Shown piece after piece: positions 31,328-40,296 of a stretch of DNA of 60,000 nucleotides. Every line of letters begins with the position of its first letter. The stretch's first letter is position 1. A program made the translations under genes and the position numbers. The notes under the pieces were generated by a model. The model was not told where the DNA came from. It saw only the letters and a program-made list of their open reading frames with translations, and did no database searches. The stretch is from Tubulanus polymorphus (Eukaryota; Nemertea; Palaeonemertea; Tubulaniformes; Tubulanidae). The stretch spans positions 17,040,485-17,100,484 of the forward strand of contig NC_134027.1 in NCBI RefSeq assembly GCF_964204645.1, in the 5' to 3' direction.

Positions 31328-32433
31328 GGTGTTGTCATATCGCGGAATGACGGAATCGCGGAATTTAAAAAAACACGGAATTTCTTCACTTTCACTATAA
31401 ATAGTCACCTGGTTTTCCTGCGGGGAACAAGGAACCGGAACAATCAATGCACTGAGTTAGCTTCGAATCACACTATTCGCACGCAATTTTATCTGACATT
31501 GTTTTATGATACCGTTCAGTTACCTGCAGCTTCATTAACAGTCAGAATGTAGTCGGAAAAAGAGATTGGCACTAGTGCAAGCATCGGTTATCGAAGTTAA
31601 TCGACTTTTTGCGATCTTCTTCGTAGATTTGAGCACGGTCGCTCTAGGTTGGGCCGTAGTTTCAGATGGCTGCAAACGTGAAATGTGCTACTACCAAGCA
31701 TGTACCGCGGTTCCTTAAAACTTATATTTGATATCTAGTACCGATAGTACGTTTTTCAGACCTAAGGAATCAATAGGAGAAGCAACTAAGTAACAGCTTT
31801 CTCTTCACAAATAACGGAGTTAAGAAAAGATACCATTTTAAAAATAATCTTTGATATCATTCAACAACTTTTATAACTCTTCTAGATACACCACACTCGC
31901 ATTAATCACAACTTAGATGCACGAGACGCATTAAAAATCTCAAGCCAGAATATGCAAAATGTATATCTGTTTTCGTCTGACATCGTTCATTTTAGGATAT
32001 TTCTCTTGACCGTATAGAAACATACCTCATTTTGGTCTAAATACGACCAGTGAAAATGTGCAGTCTAAATCAATCATCGTTTTTATATCCATTTTACAAT
32101 GCAGCATGATTCAATTAAATAAAGGTTTATTAATGGTAACATTCACAGAACTCGTAGATGCGGTTCCAATGTTGATAGATTAATTGCCTGCGTCGGTTCT
32201 CCAATTTATCGTCTGGAAATATCGTTAATTAGTTGAGCGACGATAGTAATAGATTATCACATAGACCTACCAGGTACCGGCAATGAAAAAATGAAAAACA
32301 TGCGTCCGGTGCCATGTCCAACAAAGGGTATCCCCGTGGAAAAACTCAGTTACTACGTATAGTGAAAATGAAGAAATTCCGTGTTTTTTTTTGAAAATTC
32401 CGCGATTCCGTGATTCCGCGATATGACAACACC
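31328..32433. mobile_element. T1: 1.1-kb Mutator-like TIR element
   Basis: Terminal inverted repeats of about 70 bp begin 'ggtgttgtcatatcgcgg' and continue 'aatgacggaatcgcgg' ... 'cacggaatttcttca'. The target word 'gattggacagt' is present on both sides (31317-31327 and 32434-32444), an 11-bp match; long duplications of about 9-11 bp point to the Mutator group. There is no transposase ORF, so it is non-autonomous. It interrupts LINE-A. A truncated relative lies at 24665-25315. Confidence 0.75.
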
Positions 32434-32566
32434 GATTGGACAGTGCACGTCAGAAACTACGTTATCGAATTCGATAACGCTAAAATGAAGTAGTAATGGG
32501 AAAAAGTCTGGTGATATCATATAGTCCACCACATGTTTTTCGTTTCCTTTCAAGCAGGTGAAATTC
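32434..32566 (-). pseudogene. LINE-A endonuclease C-terminus
   Basis: The minus strand reads 'NFTCLKGNEKHVVDYMIS', then 'FSVIEFDNVVSDVHCPI'. The pattern 'VVDYMIS...SD.HCP' is the end of a LINE endonuclease domain. It joins downstream to LINE-A RT (minus the T1 insertion) and upstream, after E3 and a loss of roughly 40 codons, to the endonuclease part at 44370-44790. Confidence 0.65.
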
Positions 32567-32763
32567 AGTAAAAAATTAAAATAAATTCTCGCACGCTCGA
32601 ATTTATTTCAATTTTTCATTCACTCGCCCTCTCAACCTTTGACCTGAACCCCTATTTATACAATTACTCAAATAATTCCATATATATGAATAACATATAA
32701 ATGAATATTTTATATATGAATAACTTCTAAAATCAATTTTAATAAAAAATTTGATATTGAAGC

Positions 32764-32852
32764 AAGCAAATGAGAACTACTACTGTCCAACATGTAATAT
32801 CAATATAGATAAATCTCAAAAAGCAAGACATAATAAAACTAAAACAGCATAG
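32764..32852 (+). pseudogene. Remnant of the polymerase N-terminal zinc finger in E3 left arm
   Basis: Plus-strand copy of the E1 polymerase gene start (complement of 13700-13776) with leader 'ttttaataaaaaatttgata' but no ATG. It breaks off after the first finger. It shows that the terminal repeat once included the beginning of the terminal gene, as in E2 and E4. Confidence 0.6.
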
Positions 32853-33534
32853 ATAGACAAAATCAATTAGATAAGGATTGTATCACACTACCCGTTGATA
32901 TCTAACATTAAATCATACAACACTATACAACTGAAAAAAAAACACCTGTCGCCCACTTACGCGCGGAATTATTAATCATCGTTTACTGCAGACGGTCACA
33001 GATGGTGCTTGTTAATTGAATAACTGGCAGTTCCGTATGCGCTAGTAGAAACACAGGACGTATTAACAACACTGAATCAGAGACCGCTCAAACAGACATA
33101 TACAGTTACAATATCTCTCCCATTTGGTGATATAATTCGGAGTTTACAATTCGCGAGTTAAATGTAAGTACAGTTTTTGTTGTTGTAGAAATCAAATGAT
33201 GTATTGGTTGAAACGACCGAACACCCTTGTATATGTATTCACGCTTGTGTAAATCTATAGGCGGAGATGGTGAATGTTCCATGTTCAGTCGTTGCAATTT
33301 GCATAATATATATACAATTGTGATTGGTTGGAGGTGGTTTTGACATAAATATTTATAGGTGGTCATCAATGACCGCTTTTGGATATTGCAACTGATGTAG
33401 AATCCGAAATGACTTATCAAAAGTAGTGAGGAATTAAAAAGGATTTCAGACCAGACAATGACGTAAGTCGAAGACGAACAGACGGAAATTAGCAAATAGA
33501 TTTCGAATAAAATAAAAAAAATTATATATTGTAA
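32853..33534. other. Less AT-rich segment of unknown origin in E3
   Basis: No believable gene (the 149-aa minus ORF at 33106-33555 has no features). The DNA is less AT-rich than its surroundings. 'gattggttgg' near 33323 and 'ataatatatatac' just before it look like a CCAAT box and TATA box. 'gaatccgaaatgacttatc' at about 33401 recurs after the HNH gene at about 34146, followed in both places by 'aaaagtagtgag'. Confidence 0.35.
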
Positions 33535-34135
33535 ATGGAAAGTAAACAGCCACAAATTATTAATATTACAAATTGCACTGGCGTTATAAATATATATTAT
33601 AAGATATGTTCTAAGAGTGAATTAAATAAACAATCTTCAGAATATTATAAACATAAGCTTTACAAAGATGGTTTACGAAATATTTGTAAAACATGTTGGA
33701 AACCAAGTAATGCAAAATATCGAGAAAGTAATCCAGAATACATGAGAGATTGGAAAAAAGTGAACATATCAATATAATTACCGTGAAAATATTAATAATT
33801 ACCAAAAAGTAAAATATAATTCAGATCCATTATTCAAATTAAAGCATACTAATAGAACTAGTTTGAACAAAGTTTTCAAAAATTATATAAAATCTGATAG
33901 ATCAATTGGTTATTTAGGGTGTTCTATAGAATTTTGTAAGGCATGGATAGAATATCAGTTCGATAATAACATGAAATTTGAGAATCATGGAGAATATTGG
34001 GAGTTAGATCATGTTATCCCATGATCATCAATAGAAGATGAATCTGAAATAAAAACAATATGTAATTGGAAGAATAATCAAATAATTAAAGCTGAAAGAT
34101 TTATACAATTATGGAATAATATTAAAGGAATATGA
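33535..34135 (+). pseudogene. HNH-type endonuclease with N-terminal zinc ribbon
   Basis: The first 80 codons are open (MESKQPQIINITNC...), with 'KICSKSELNKQSSEYYKHK' and 'NICKTCW' giving a C4-like ribbon. A frame break near 33770 follows, then 'LGCSIEFCKAWIEYQF' and the nuclease core 'YWELDHVIP', in which the next codon is TGA. 'NWKNNQIIKAE' completes the HNH-type finger (D-H...N...). Such genes accompany virus genomes and mobile elements; a role in genome cutting or homing is inference. The gene is flanked by a short direct repeat (see 32853-33534). The leader is AATAAAATAAAA...TTGTAAATG, close to the replication class. Confidence 0.6.
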
Positions 34136-34448
34136 TTTGTTATCGAGAATCCGAAATGACTTATCCGGACAATTTAATTGCTCCGCATAGATAGAAAAAA
34201 GTAGTGAGATATAAAAATTATATTCTAGCATTTTTTTTAAAGAATATTTTAAAATTTTAATTTGATTCAAAATCTAATATTTTCTTTTCAAAAAGAGAAT
34301 ACCTTATATTACACATACAAAATATTAAAGAAACATTAACTTCATATAGCTAGTATTCTTAGACAATACTAGAATTCTTTAACTTTAACTAAATAGTAAC
34401 GCCTAAAGAAATATTATAATATCTTTTTTCGCTTTTTTGCTAAAATAA

Positions 34449-35028
34449 ATGTCTAAAAAATCGAATAAGAATAATATTGATATTGAAAAAACATTAGATG
34501 ATTTAGGATTAACCGAAGCTAAAATTGAAAATAATAATGATAATGTAGCAACTAATTGTATTCAAAATAATAATATAGATTATGAATTCTATTTATATTG
34601 TAAGCACCATCTTGCGTTACTAATTCCTGGTGGAAAGTCTAAAGAGTTTATCGGAAAAATTACAACTTATCAAGAATTAGATAATATGAAACCAGATAAA
34701 GTAATCAAATATATATGGAGAAGCTAGATTAGCTCGAATAAATGACTCTATTAGTGATGGAAGAGTAAAATGTTACTCTAAGTTATGTAACCGGATAATA
34801 CCAATTGATGATGAAAATAAATTATATAGTGATTTAAAAAATGATTATTTAGTTATGACAGAATTACAAAAATGGGTTGGGTACGCTTCATTTCAATTGG
34901 GTGGAATAATGACATTAATTTCTACTAGTGTAATAACATTTTCTAACATTAAACCTATAGAATACAAAGATAGAAATAAATCAGAATATATTGAATCAGA
35001 ACATAAATTAACTAAAATAAATGAGTGA
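34449..35028 (+). pseudogene. Conserved small protein with C-terminal hydrophobic segment (frameshifted)
   Basis: The ORF opens MSKKSNKNNIDIEKTLDDLG and runs 92 codons with 'FYLYCKHHLALLIPGGKSKE'. A frame break near 34725 follows, then 'DSISDGRVKCYSKL' and a hydrophobic end 'QLGGIMTLISTSVITF', terminating at 35026-35028, which overlaps the next start (ATGAGTGA). The start is set by TTTTTTGCTAAAATAAATG, the T-run class motif on the plus strand. The function is unknown. It probably belongs to the same expression class as the capsid genes. Confidence 0.45.
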
Positions 35029-35365
35029 TGATATTAAGAAGAAGCCTAGATCTGAAAAACAAATTAAATGGGCAAGGGAATTAGGCAGAAGATCTTCTGA
35101 GTTAAAAAAAGCTAAGAAAAAGAAATTAACTGATATAAATGAATCACCTGTTATTAATTCAAATAATAATTTATCTCATGCTTCGAAATACTGGAAGTAA
35201 TAATACATTAGATTAGTAACAGTAATCATATTCTCTGGTGTATTATATTAATGTAAGTATAAATCCAAATCTAATAATAATGATGATAATGATAATGATG
35301 ATAGTAGTGATGATTATAAACCTATTATACCAGAAAATAAATCAAGATTATTATTAATGGATTAA
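35021..35365 (+). pseudogene. Small basic membrane protein with acidic tail (two in-frame stops)
   Basis: A single frame of 115 codons carries stops at 35198-35200 and near 35246. Segments: a basic N-terminus 'MSDDIKKKPRSEKQIKWARE' with 'GRRSSELKKAKKKK', a hydrophobic span around 'VTVIIFSGVLY', and an acidic tail 'NNNDDNDNDDSSDD'. The frame is otherwise kept, which argues for a recently lost gene. The basic head could bind DNA. The family is not recognised. Confidence 0.45.
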
Positions 35366-35368
35366 AAT

Positions 35369-36458
35369 ATGATGAAAAAAGAGCAATATTTAAGAGATTT
35401 ATATTATAACCCAGAGAGTGAAGTATCATATTCTAGTGTTTCAGAATTATGGGATAAAATTAAATCTGATAAAGAAAATATAAAATATAGTGAATTAAAA
35501 TCATGGTTACAAAATCAACCAACATATCAAATCCATAAGAAAATGGATAAAAATTATTTAACTCGAAAAGTTATGGTTTCATAAATTGATAAACAATGGC
35601 AAGCAGATTTAATTGATATGAAGAACTTAGAAGAATATATTAAAAGATATTTTGGATATTACATATTATAGATATATTCAGTAGATACGCATGGAGTATA
35701 CCAATCAAAAATAAAATTGGTATAGAAGTAACAAATGCTTTTAAAATATATATTTAAAGAAGCTATTCCAGGTAAGATACAATTTGATGAAGGTAAGGAA
35801 TTCTATAATAAACATTTAAAAAAATTATTATCTGATAACAATGTAGAGTATTTTTTAACACACTCAGATAAAAAAGCATCTATCATAGAAAGATTTAATA
35901 AAACATTGAAAACTAGAATGTGGAAATATTTCACTTCTAATGAAACATATAAATATATCGATGTATTAGATGATTTAGTGAAATGTTATAATTATTCTAA
36001 ACATAGTTCCATAAATATGAAACCGACACAAGCTAGAAAAGAAGATAATTCAGAAGTTGTTTGGAATAATTTGTATGGTGCGTTTGTTACACATGATTTC
36101 GGAGAACCTAAATTTAAAATAGGACAACATGTTACCATATCTTAATATCGAAAAACATTTTATAAAGGTTATACCCCACATTTTACTGAAGAACAATTTA
36201 AGATTAAAAAGATAATATTAACTAAACCTATTGTTAATAAATTAGAAGATTTAAAAGATGAAGAAATATTAGGTTATTTTTATAAACAAGAATTATCACT
36301 TGTACCAAATCCAGAAGATATATAATACAAAATAAAAAAAAGTATTGAAAACAAAAACTATTAAAGGAAAAAAGTATTCTTTGGTGAAATATAAAGGGTA
36401 CGATGATAAATTTAATGAATGGATTTTATCTAGCAAAATTATAAGAATAAATGAATAA
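35369..36458 (+). pseudogene. DDE integrase with C-terminal chromodomain (Polinton type)
   Basis: Retrovirus-like integrase in at least four frame pieces. The N-terminal part (35369-35584) holds 'YNPESEVSYSSVSELWDKI'. After a TAA comes 'KQWQADLIDMKNL' with the first catalytic Asp (about 35600), then 'GKIQFDEGKEFYN' with the second Asp (about 35780) and 'KASIIERFNKTLKTR' with the Glu (about 35885). The last part has 'YSLVKYKGYDDKFNEW' (about 36380-36425), a chromodomain, which could guide insertion to chromatin marks. The frame ends at 36458, overlapping the ATPase start. Integrases of this kind make 6-bp target duplications in Polintons, agreeing with E2 and E4. Confidence 0.75.
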
Positions 36459-37085
36459 AGATTTAATTATATTTGAACCACATAATATGTTAGTAACTGG
36501 AGTACCAAATTGTGGTAGAACACATTTTATATTAGATTTGTTAGAAACTGTTTATACGAATCATTTTGATAATATAATATTATTCTGTCCTACTTATGAA
36601 ATGAAGGAAACGTATAATAGGGATATAGTTAAGATAAAAAAGTTTATTATATTAGATCCTAAAACAGTAAAAGAAAATTTAGATAATTGTATTAAAATAG
36701 CAATTGATATTTATAAAGGATCATATACATTATTCATTATAGATCAAATACATTATTCATTATAGTTGATTGTGCAAATTTACATGATTCAAAAGTTAGA
36801 GAAAGTGAACTATGCTATTTAGCTTTCTCTGGAAGACATTTTGTGATAAGAACATGGGTTTTAAATCAAAAATATAATTCAATTGTGAAAGATTTAAGAG
36901 AAAACATTAGATTTTTAGCATTATTCTACAATATAGATAGAAAATCAAAGCAACAATCATTGGTAGAAAATCAAATAACATCTACTGAATTACATACTGA
37001 ATATATGAATAAATTAAAGAATAATAAAGGTTCAAAATCATTACTCAGGCTCCAATTTCCATATGAATATAAATTTATAGAATAA
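36451..37085 (+). pseudogene. FtsK/HerA-type genome-packaging ATPase
   Basis: Starts MNKDLIIFEPHNMLVTGVPN with a modified P-loop GVPNCGRTHF. Walker B lies at the frame break: a tandem 23-bp duplication (36725-36747 and 36748-36770) repeats the 'atacattattcattatag' word and shifts the frame just before 'VDCANLHDSKVRESEL'. 'YLAFSGRHFV' and 'LRENIRFLALFYNIDR' follow, ending at 37085. The order matches Polinton/PRD1-adenovirus lineage packaging ATPases. In a virion cycle it would pump DNA into capsids. It is next to the integrase, as in many Polintons. Confidence 0.75.
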
Positions 37086-37932
37086 AATCATAATTTAAGC
37101 ATTTATGTATTAGATACGTATTAGATACGTATTAGATACCTTAATACTTAAAACCCCCTTTTTAAATAATTATTATTTATACAATTTTCAACCAATATAT
37201 GAATAAATTAAACGATATTATATAATTTGAATTAATACCCCCTTATGTCTTTATTGTCTTACATACCTTTAGTACATAAGGAATAAATCTTTATTTTATT
37301 CGTACTGATTTTAATCATTTTTAAAACTACTAAACTACTAAAGACAATAAAGACACATAGATTTATCATTACTGAATCAAATATATATAATAAATCTGTG
37401 AGATAAATAAGTCAATGATATTTATTACTGAATCAAATATATATGATAAATCTATGTGTGTTTGTTATGTCTTTATTATCTTTATTGTCTTTAGTAGTTT
37501 GAGTACATAAAGAATATATCTTTATTTTATTAGTACTTAGAAAAAAAAATATATAAATAATTTTTATATATAATAAATCTATGATAATTATCATTATTGA
37601 AACAGTAATATATAAAATCTATCAGATGAATAAATATTATCATTGAAACAGTAATATATAATAAATCTGTGTGATAAATAAATATTATTATTGAAACGGT
37701 CATATATAATAAATCTGTGCGTTAAATAGATATTATTATTGAAACAGTAATATATAATATATCTGTGTGATAAATAAATATTATACAATACCAAATTTGT
37801 CTTAACTAAATTTTAATTTATCTTTATTTTTATTTTTTTTTTCCAAGTACGAATAAAATAGAGATGTATTCTTCATGTACTAAAAGTACTAGAGACATAA
37901 ATACATAGGGGGTATTATATTCATATTTTAAA
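37086..37932. repeat. Repeat-rich centre of E3 between converging gene arms
   Basis: Very AT-rich and non-coding. Imperfect long inverted repeats pair 37225-37310 with 37845-37935 ('aataccccctta', 'tttattttattcgtac'), and 'aaagacaataaagaca' with 'tgtctttattgtcttta' inside. A 48-bp unit ('attgaaacagtaatatataa' + 'taaatctgtgtgataaataa') is repeated four times at about 37594-37794, and 'ttagatacgta' three times near 37110. Candidate roles are a bidirectional terminator or a replication origin. Confidence 0.55.
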
Positions 37933-39076
37933 TTACTTTTCTGATTCTAATTCTAACCACAATTTGATGCCATGCATCTCTTAATTCTTCTGATTTTCTA
38001 TTGCCTTCAACTTCACATAATTTTTTGGTATGATAACTATCGCTAGCCCTCAAACAATTCATAATTTGAATAGATATATTGATTTAATTGATATTCACTT
38101 ATATTTTTATATCTATTTTTTGCATCATTTATAATTTTATTTATAAAATCTTGTGAAAAATCTTCATAACTGTATATTGAATTATTTCATCAAAGTTATC
38201 ACTTTTATTATCATTAGCAGGAACTTTTTTCAATTCTGTTAAAAATCTCTCCTTTTAAATCTGATGAAATAAAGTATACCTGAACAATCATCTGGAAATT
38301 TAGTTATATTTGTCCAACGATTTTTTACGTCTGATGATACTGCATTCTATTTATTTCTTACAAAATCGATGAACATTGATCTATATAATTTCCCATGATT
38401 ATTATTTTCTATATAAAAAAAATACAATTGGTACTCTCTAAAGGTGTTAATAGCTTTTATTGTATGTTCAATAGAATTATCATGTTTAAGTTTATCTTTA
38501 GGTAATACAACAACATAACACTTTTCACATATATTTCTTTCTACATTATCCAAATGTATTTGAGTTAATTTATGTTTTGAAAAATCACTACGACTTATAT
38601 TACTGTCACATTCTTCACAATATTTATCATTATTATCATTCAATTCATTTATGTTATTATTCAATTCATTTATATTCTTATTTTTCTTATGCTTGAGTGA
38701 ATTAATATGAGTTGCCCAATTCTTATAACTTTTATATTCTTTACGTATTCTTTACGTCTTTTTTGATATGAGGTTCAATCTTTGTATTATAATTATCATT
38801 ATTCGATGTAGAAGGTATAACATCTATATTTTCATTATTAGATTCAATTTTATAAGTATCTTCTTTCTTAGGTTCAATTTTATTAGTAACTTCTATTTCA
38901 GTTTCAATATTCTTATCTTCTATTTTAGTTTCAATATTATTATCTATTTTACTTATTCTATATTTGAATTGATGAAAGTATTCTCCAAAATACTTACTTT
39001 ATTCGTAAGGTATTATATAATATATATCTGATATCTTTTCAATTGGACTTTGTATTTCATATATTCTACCTTCCAT
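37933..39076 (-). pseudogene. Zinc-finger protein of the element (several breaks)
   Basis: Starts at 39076 (MEGRIYEIQSPIEKI) after a replication-class leader. A Glu/Lys/Asn-rich linker leads to fingers 'YCEECDSNISRSDFSKHKL' and 'ICEKCYVVVLPKDKLKHDN' (38500-38640). Beyond the TAA at 38347 the frame continues with 'VSSDVKNRWTNITKFPDD', and the end near 37933 reads 'KKLCEVEGNRKSEELRDAWH'. The fingers resemble those of the polymerase N-terminus and of protein A. A regulatory or DNA-end-binding role is a guess. The gene has no counterpart in E1, probably because E1 is truncated there. Confidence 0.5.
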
Positions 39077-39159
39077 TTATTATACAATTTTTTATTAAAA
39101 TTAAAATTTTCATACATAACACTATCTAGTTGAGAATTTATGAATCTAATTGCGGGTCT

Positions 39160-39533
39160 GATATAATATAAATAATATATAATTTTTTCTATTTTCTTTC
39201 GTTAACCATAAATCTTTATAATGCGTAAATAAATTATAATCATCTAATGAAAAAATAGTCTCCGGACCGATCTTTATAGTTGATTTTTTAATTAAATATC
39301 TTCCAGCATTATCAACAACAATTATTATCATGACCAGTTACTTTTATATCAGCCGATAAATAAATACTATTTGGAACATAAAAATTATTTTGTGTTAATC
39401 GAGGGATTCTAACATATAAAGTTTCATCAGGATTAATATTAGAAGGATTATGAGTGATTATATGATGAGATCTTTCTGCTTTAATAGCATTAGATATTCT
39501 AGAATTCTTAGGATTTATATAACTCCCACTCAC
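39160..39533 (-). pseudogene. Major capsid protein N-terminal fragment (E3 copy)
   Basis: Matches 3834-4188: 'MSGSYINP' (here with GTG for ATG), 'ETLYVRIPRLTQNN', a frame break near 39325, then 'IKIGPETIFSLDDYNLF' and 'KDLWLTKENRKN'. The similarity stops at nearly the same residue as in E1 and is followed by unrelated AT-rich sequence. 39077-39160 holds an open stretch ('SQLDSVMYENFNFNKK') that could be the capsid C-terminal end joined by deletion. Confidence 0.6.
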
Positions 39534-39555
39534 TTATTTAAGAGAAAAAAATTAA

Positions 39556-39785
39556 TCATTTATTTTTGATCATATTCACTAACCCAAAAATAATTGCACC
39601 TACAACTGTAATTACAAATAAAATTATATGTTCAGCAGCAAAGTTAAGAATATTTCCAGCAGATTTTAAAACAAAACCAACTATTGACGCTATAACTCCG
39701 GGTAAGGCTGCAGCAGATTTTTTATAGTTCCCATAAATATTTTGCTGATTTTTTAAAACCATCTTTTACTTTATTCTGTATAGAA
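39556..39785 (-). pseudogene. C-terminal fragment of the coiled-coil membrane gene (E3 copy)
   Basis: Reads 'KKSAAALPGVIASIVGFVL' and 'IILFVITVVGAIIFGLV' before the stop, the counterpart of 4209-4400 in E1, with a 5' deletion that joins it to the next gene fragment at about 39785. Confidence 0.6.
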
Positions 39786-40296
39786 TAGTCAATAGTCAGC
39801 TTTAGTCAAACCTTCACTATTATCTAAAATAAAATTAATCCAACCATCATTATCTTGTTGTTGTTTGATATAAATATAATATTTTCGTATTTCATTCCAT
39901 TTAAACGTTTTTGAGTTGATATTTTTTATTGTTTTTCTATATTATTTAGTATAAGGGACAGCAAAACCTCCGATTGGAAATGGTGAATTATTCATTGCAT
40001 CCACAGCTTTCTCTACTTTAGATAAATCTCCCCCTGTAATTGTTCCCATCTTTGATCTAAAATCAGAGTTATTTATATCTATATTAAATTCATTACATAT
40101 CTTATAATACTTTGATAAATTAATATTATGATCCAATTCTCTAACATATCTAGATCCTGGTAAAGGACACTCTAATTCATTTAATATTAATCTTATTTGA
40201 AAGTATGTATGAAATCTAGAGTGATAATATCAATGGTAAATTTGGTTCATTTAAATGATTATTCCAACTTATACCACACCCTGTTGTTGTTAAAAT
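39786..40296 (-). pseudogene. Fragments of the conserved unknown protein (E3 copy)
   Basis: Pieces matching 5952-7083: 'CGISWNNHLN' side (40260), 'GSRYVRELDHNINLSKYYK' (about 40100) and 'NIDINNSDFRSKMGTITGG' (40050). An unrelated stretch at 39942-40020 ('SPFPIGGFAVPYTK') and a short 'DSEGLTKADY'-like end are mixed in. Its 5' end is joined to polymerase sequence at about 40290 by a deletion. Confidence 0.5.

Noticed and set aside
33106-33555. 149-aa minus-strand ORF in E3
   Set aside because: Hydrophobic, low-complexity sequence with no leader motif. It overlaps the HNH start on the other strand.
37594-37794. 66-aa repetitive ORF
   Set aside because: Product of the 48-bp tandem repeat in the E3 centre.
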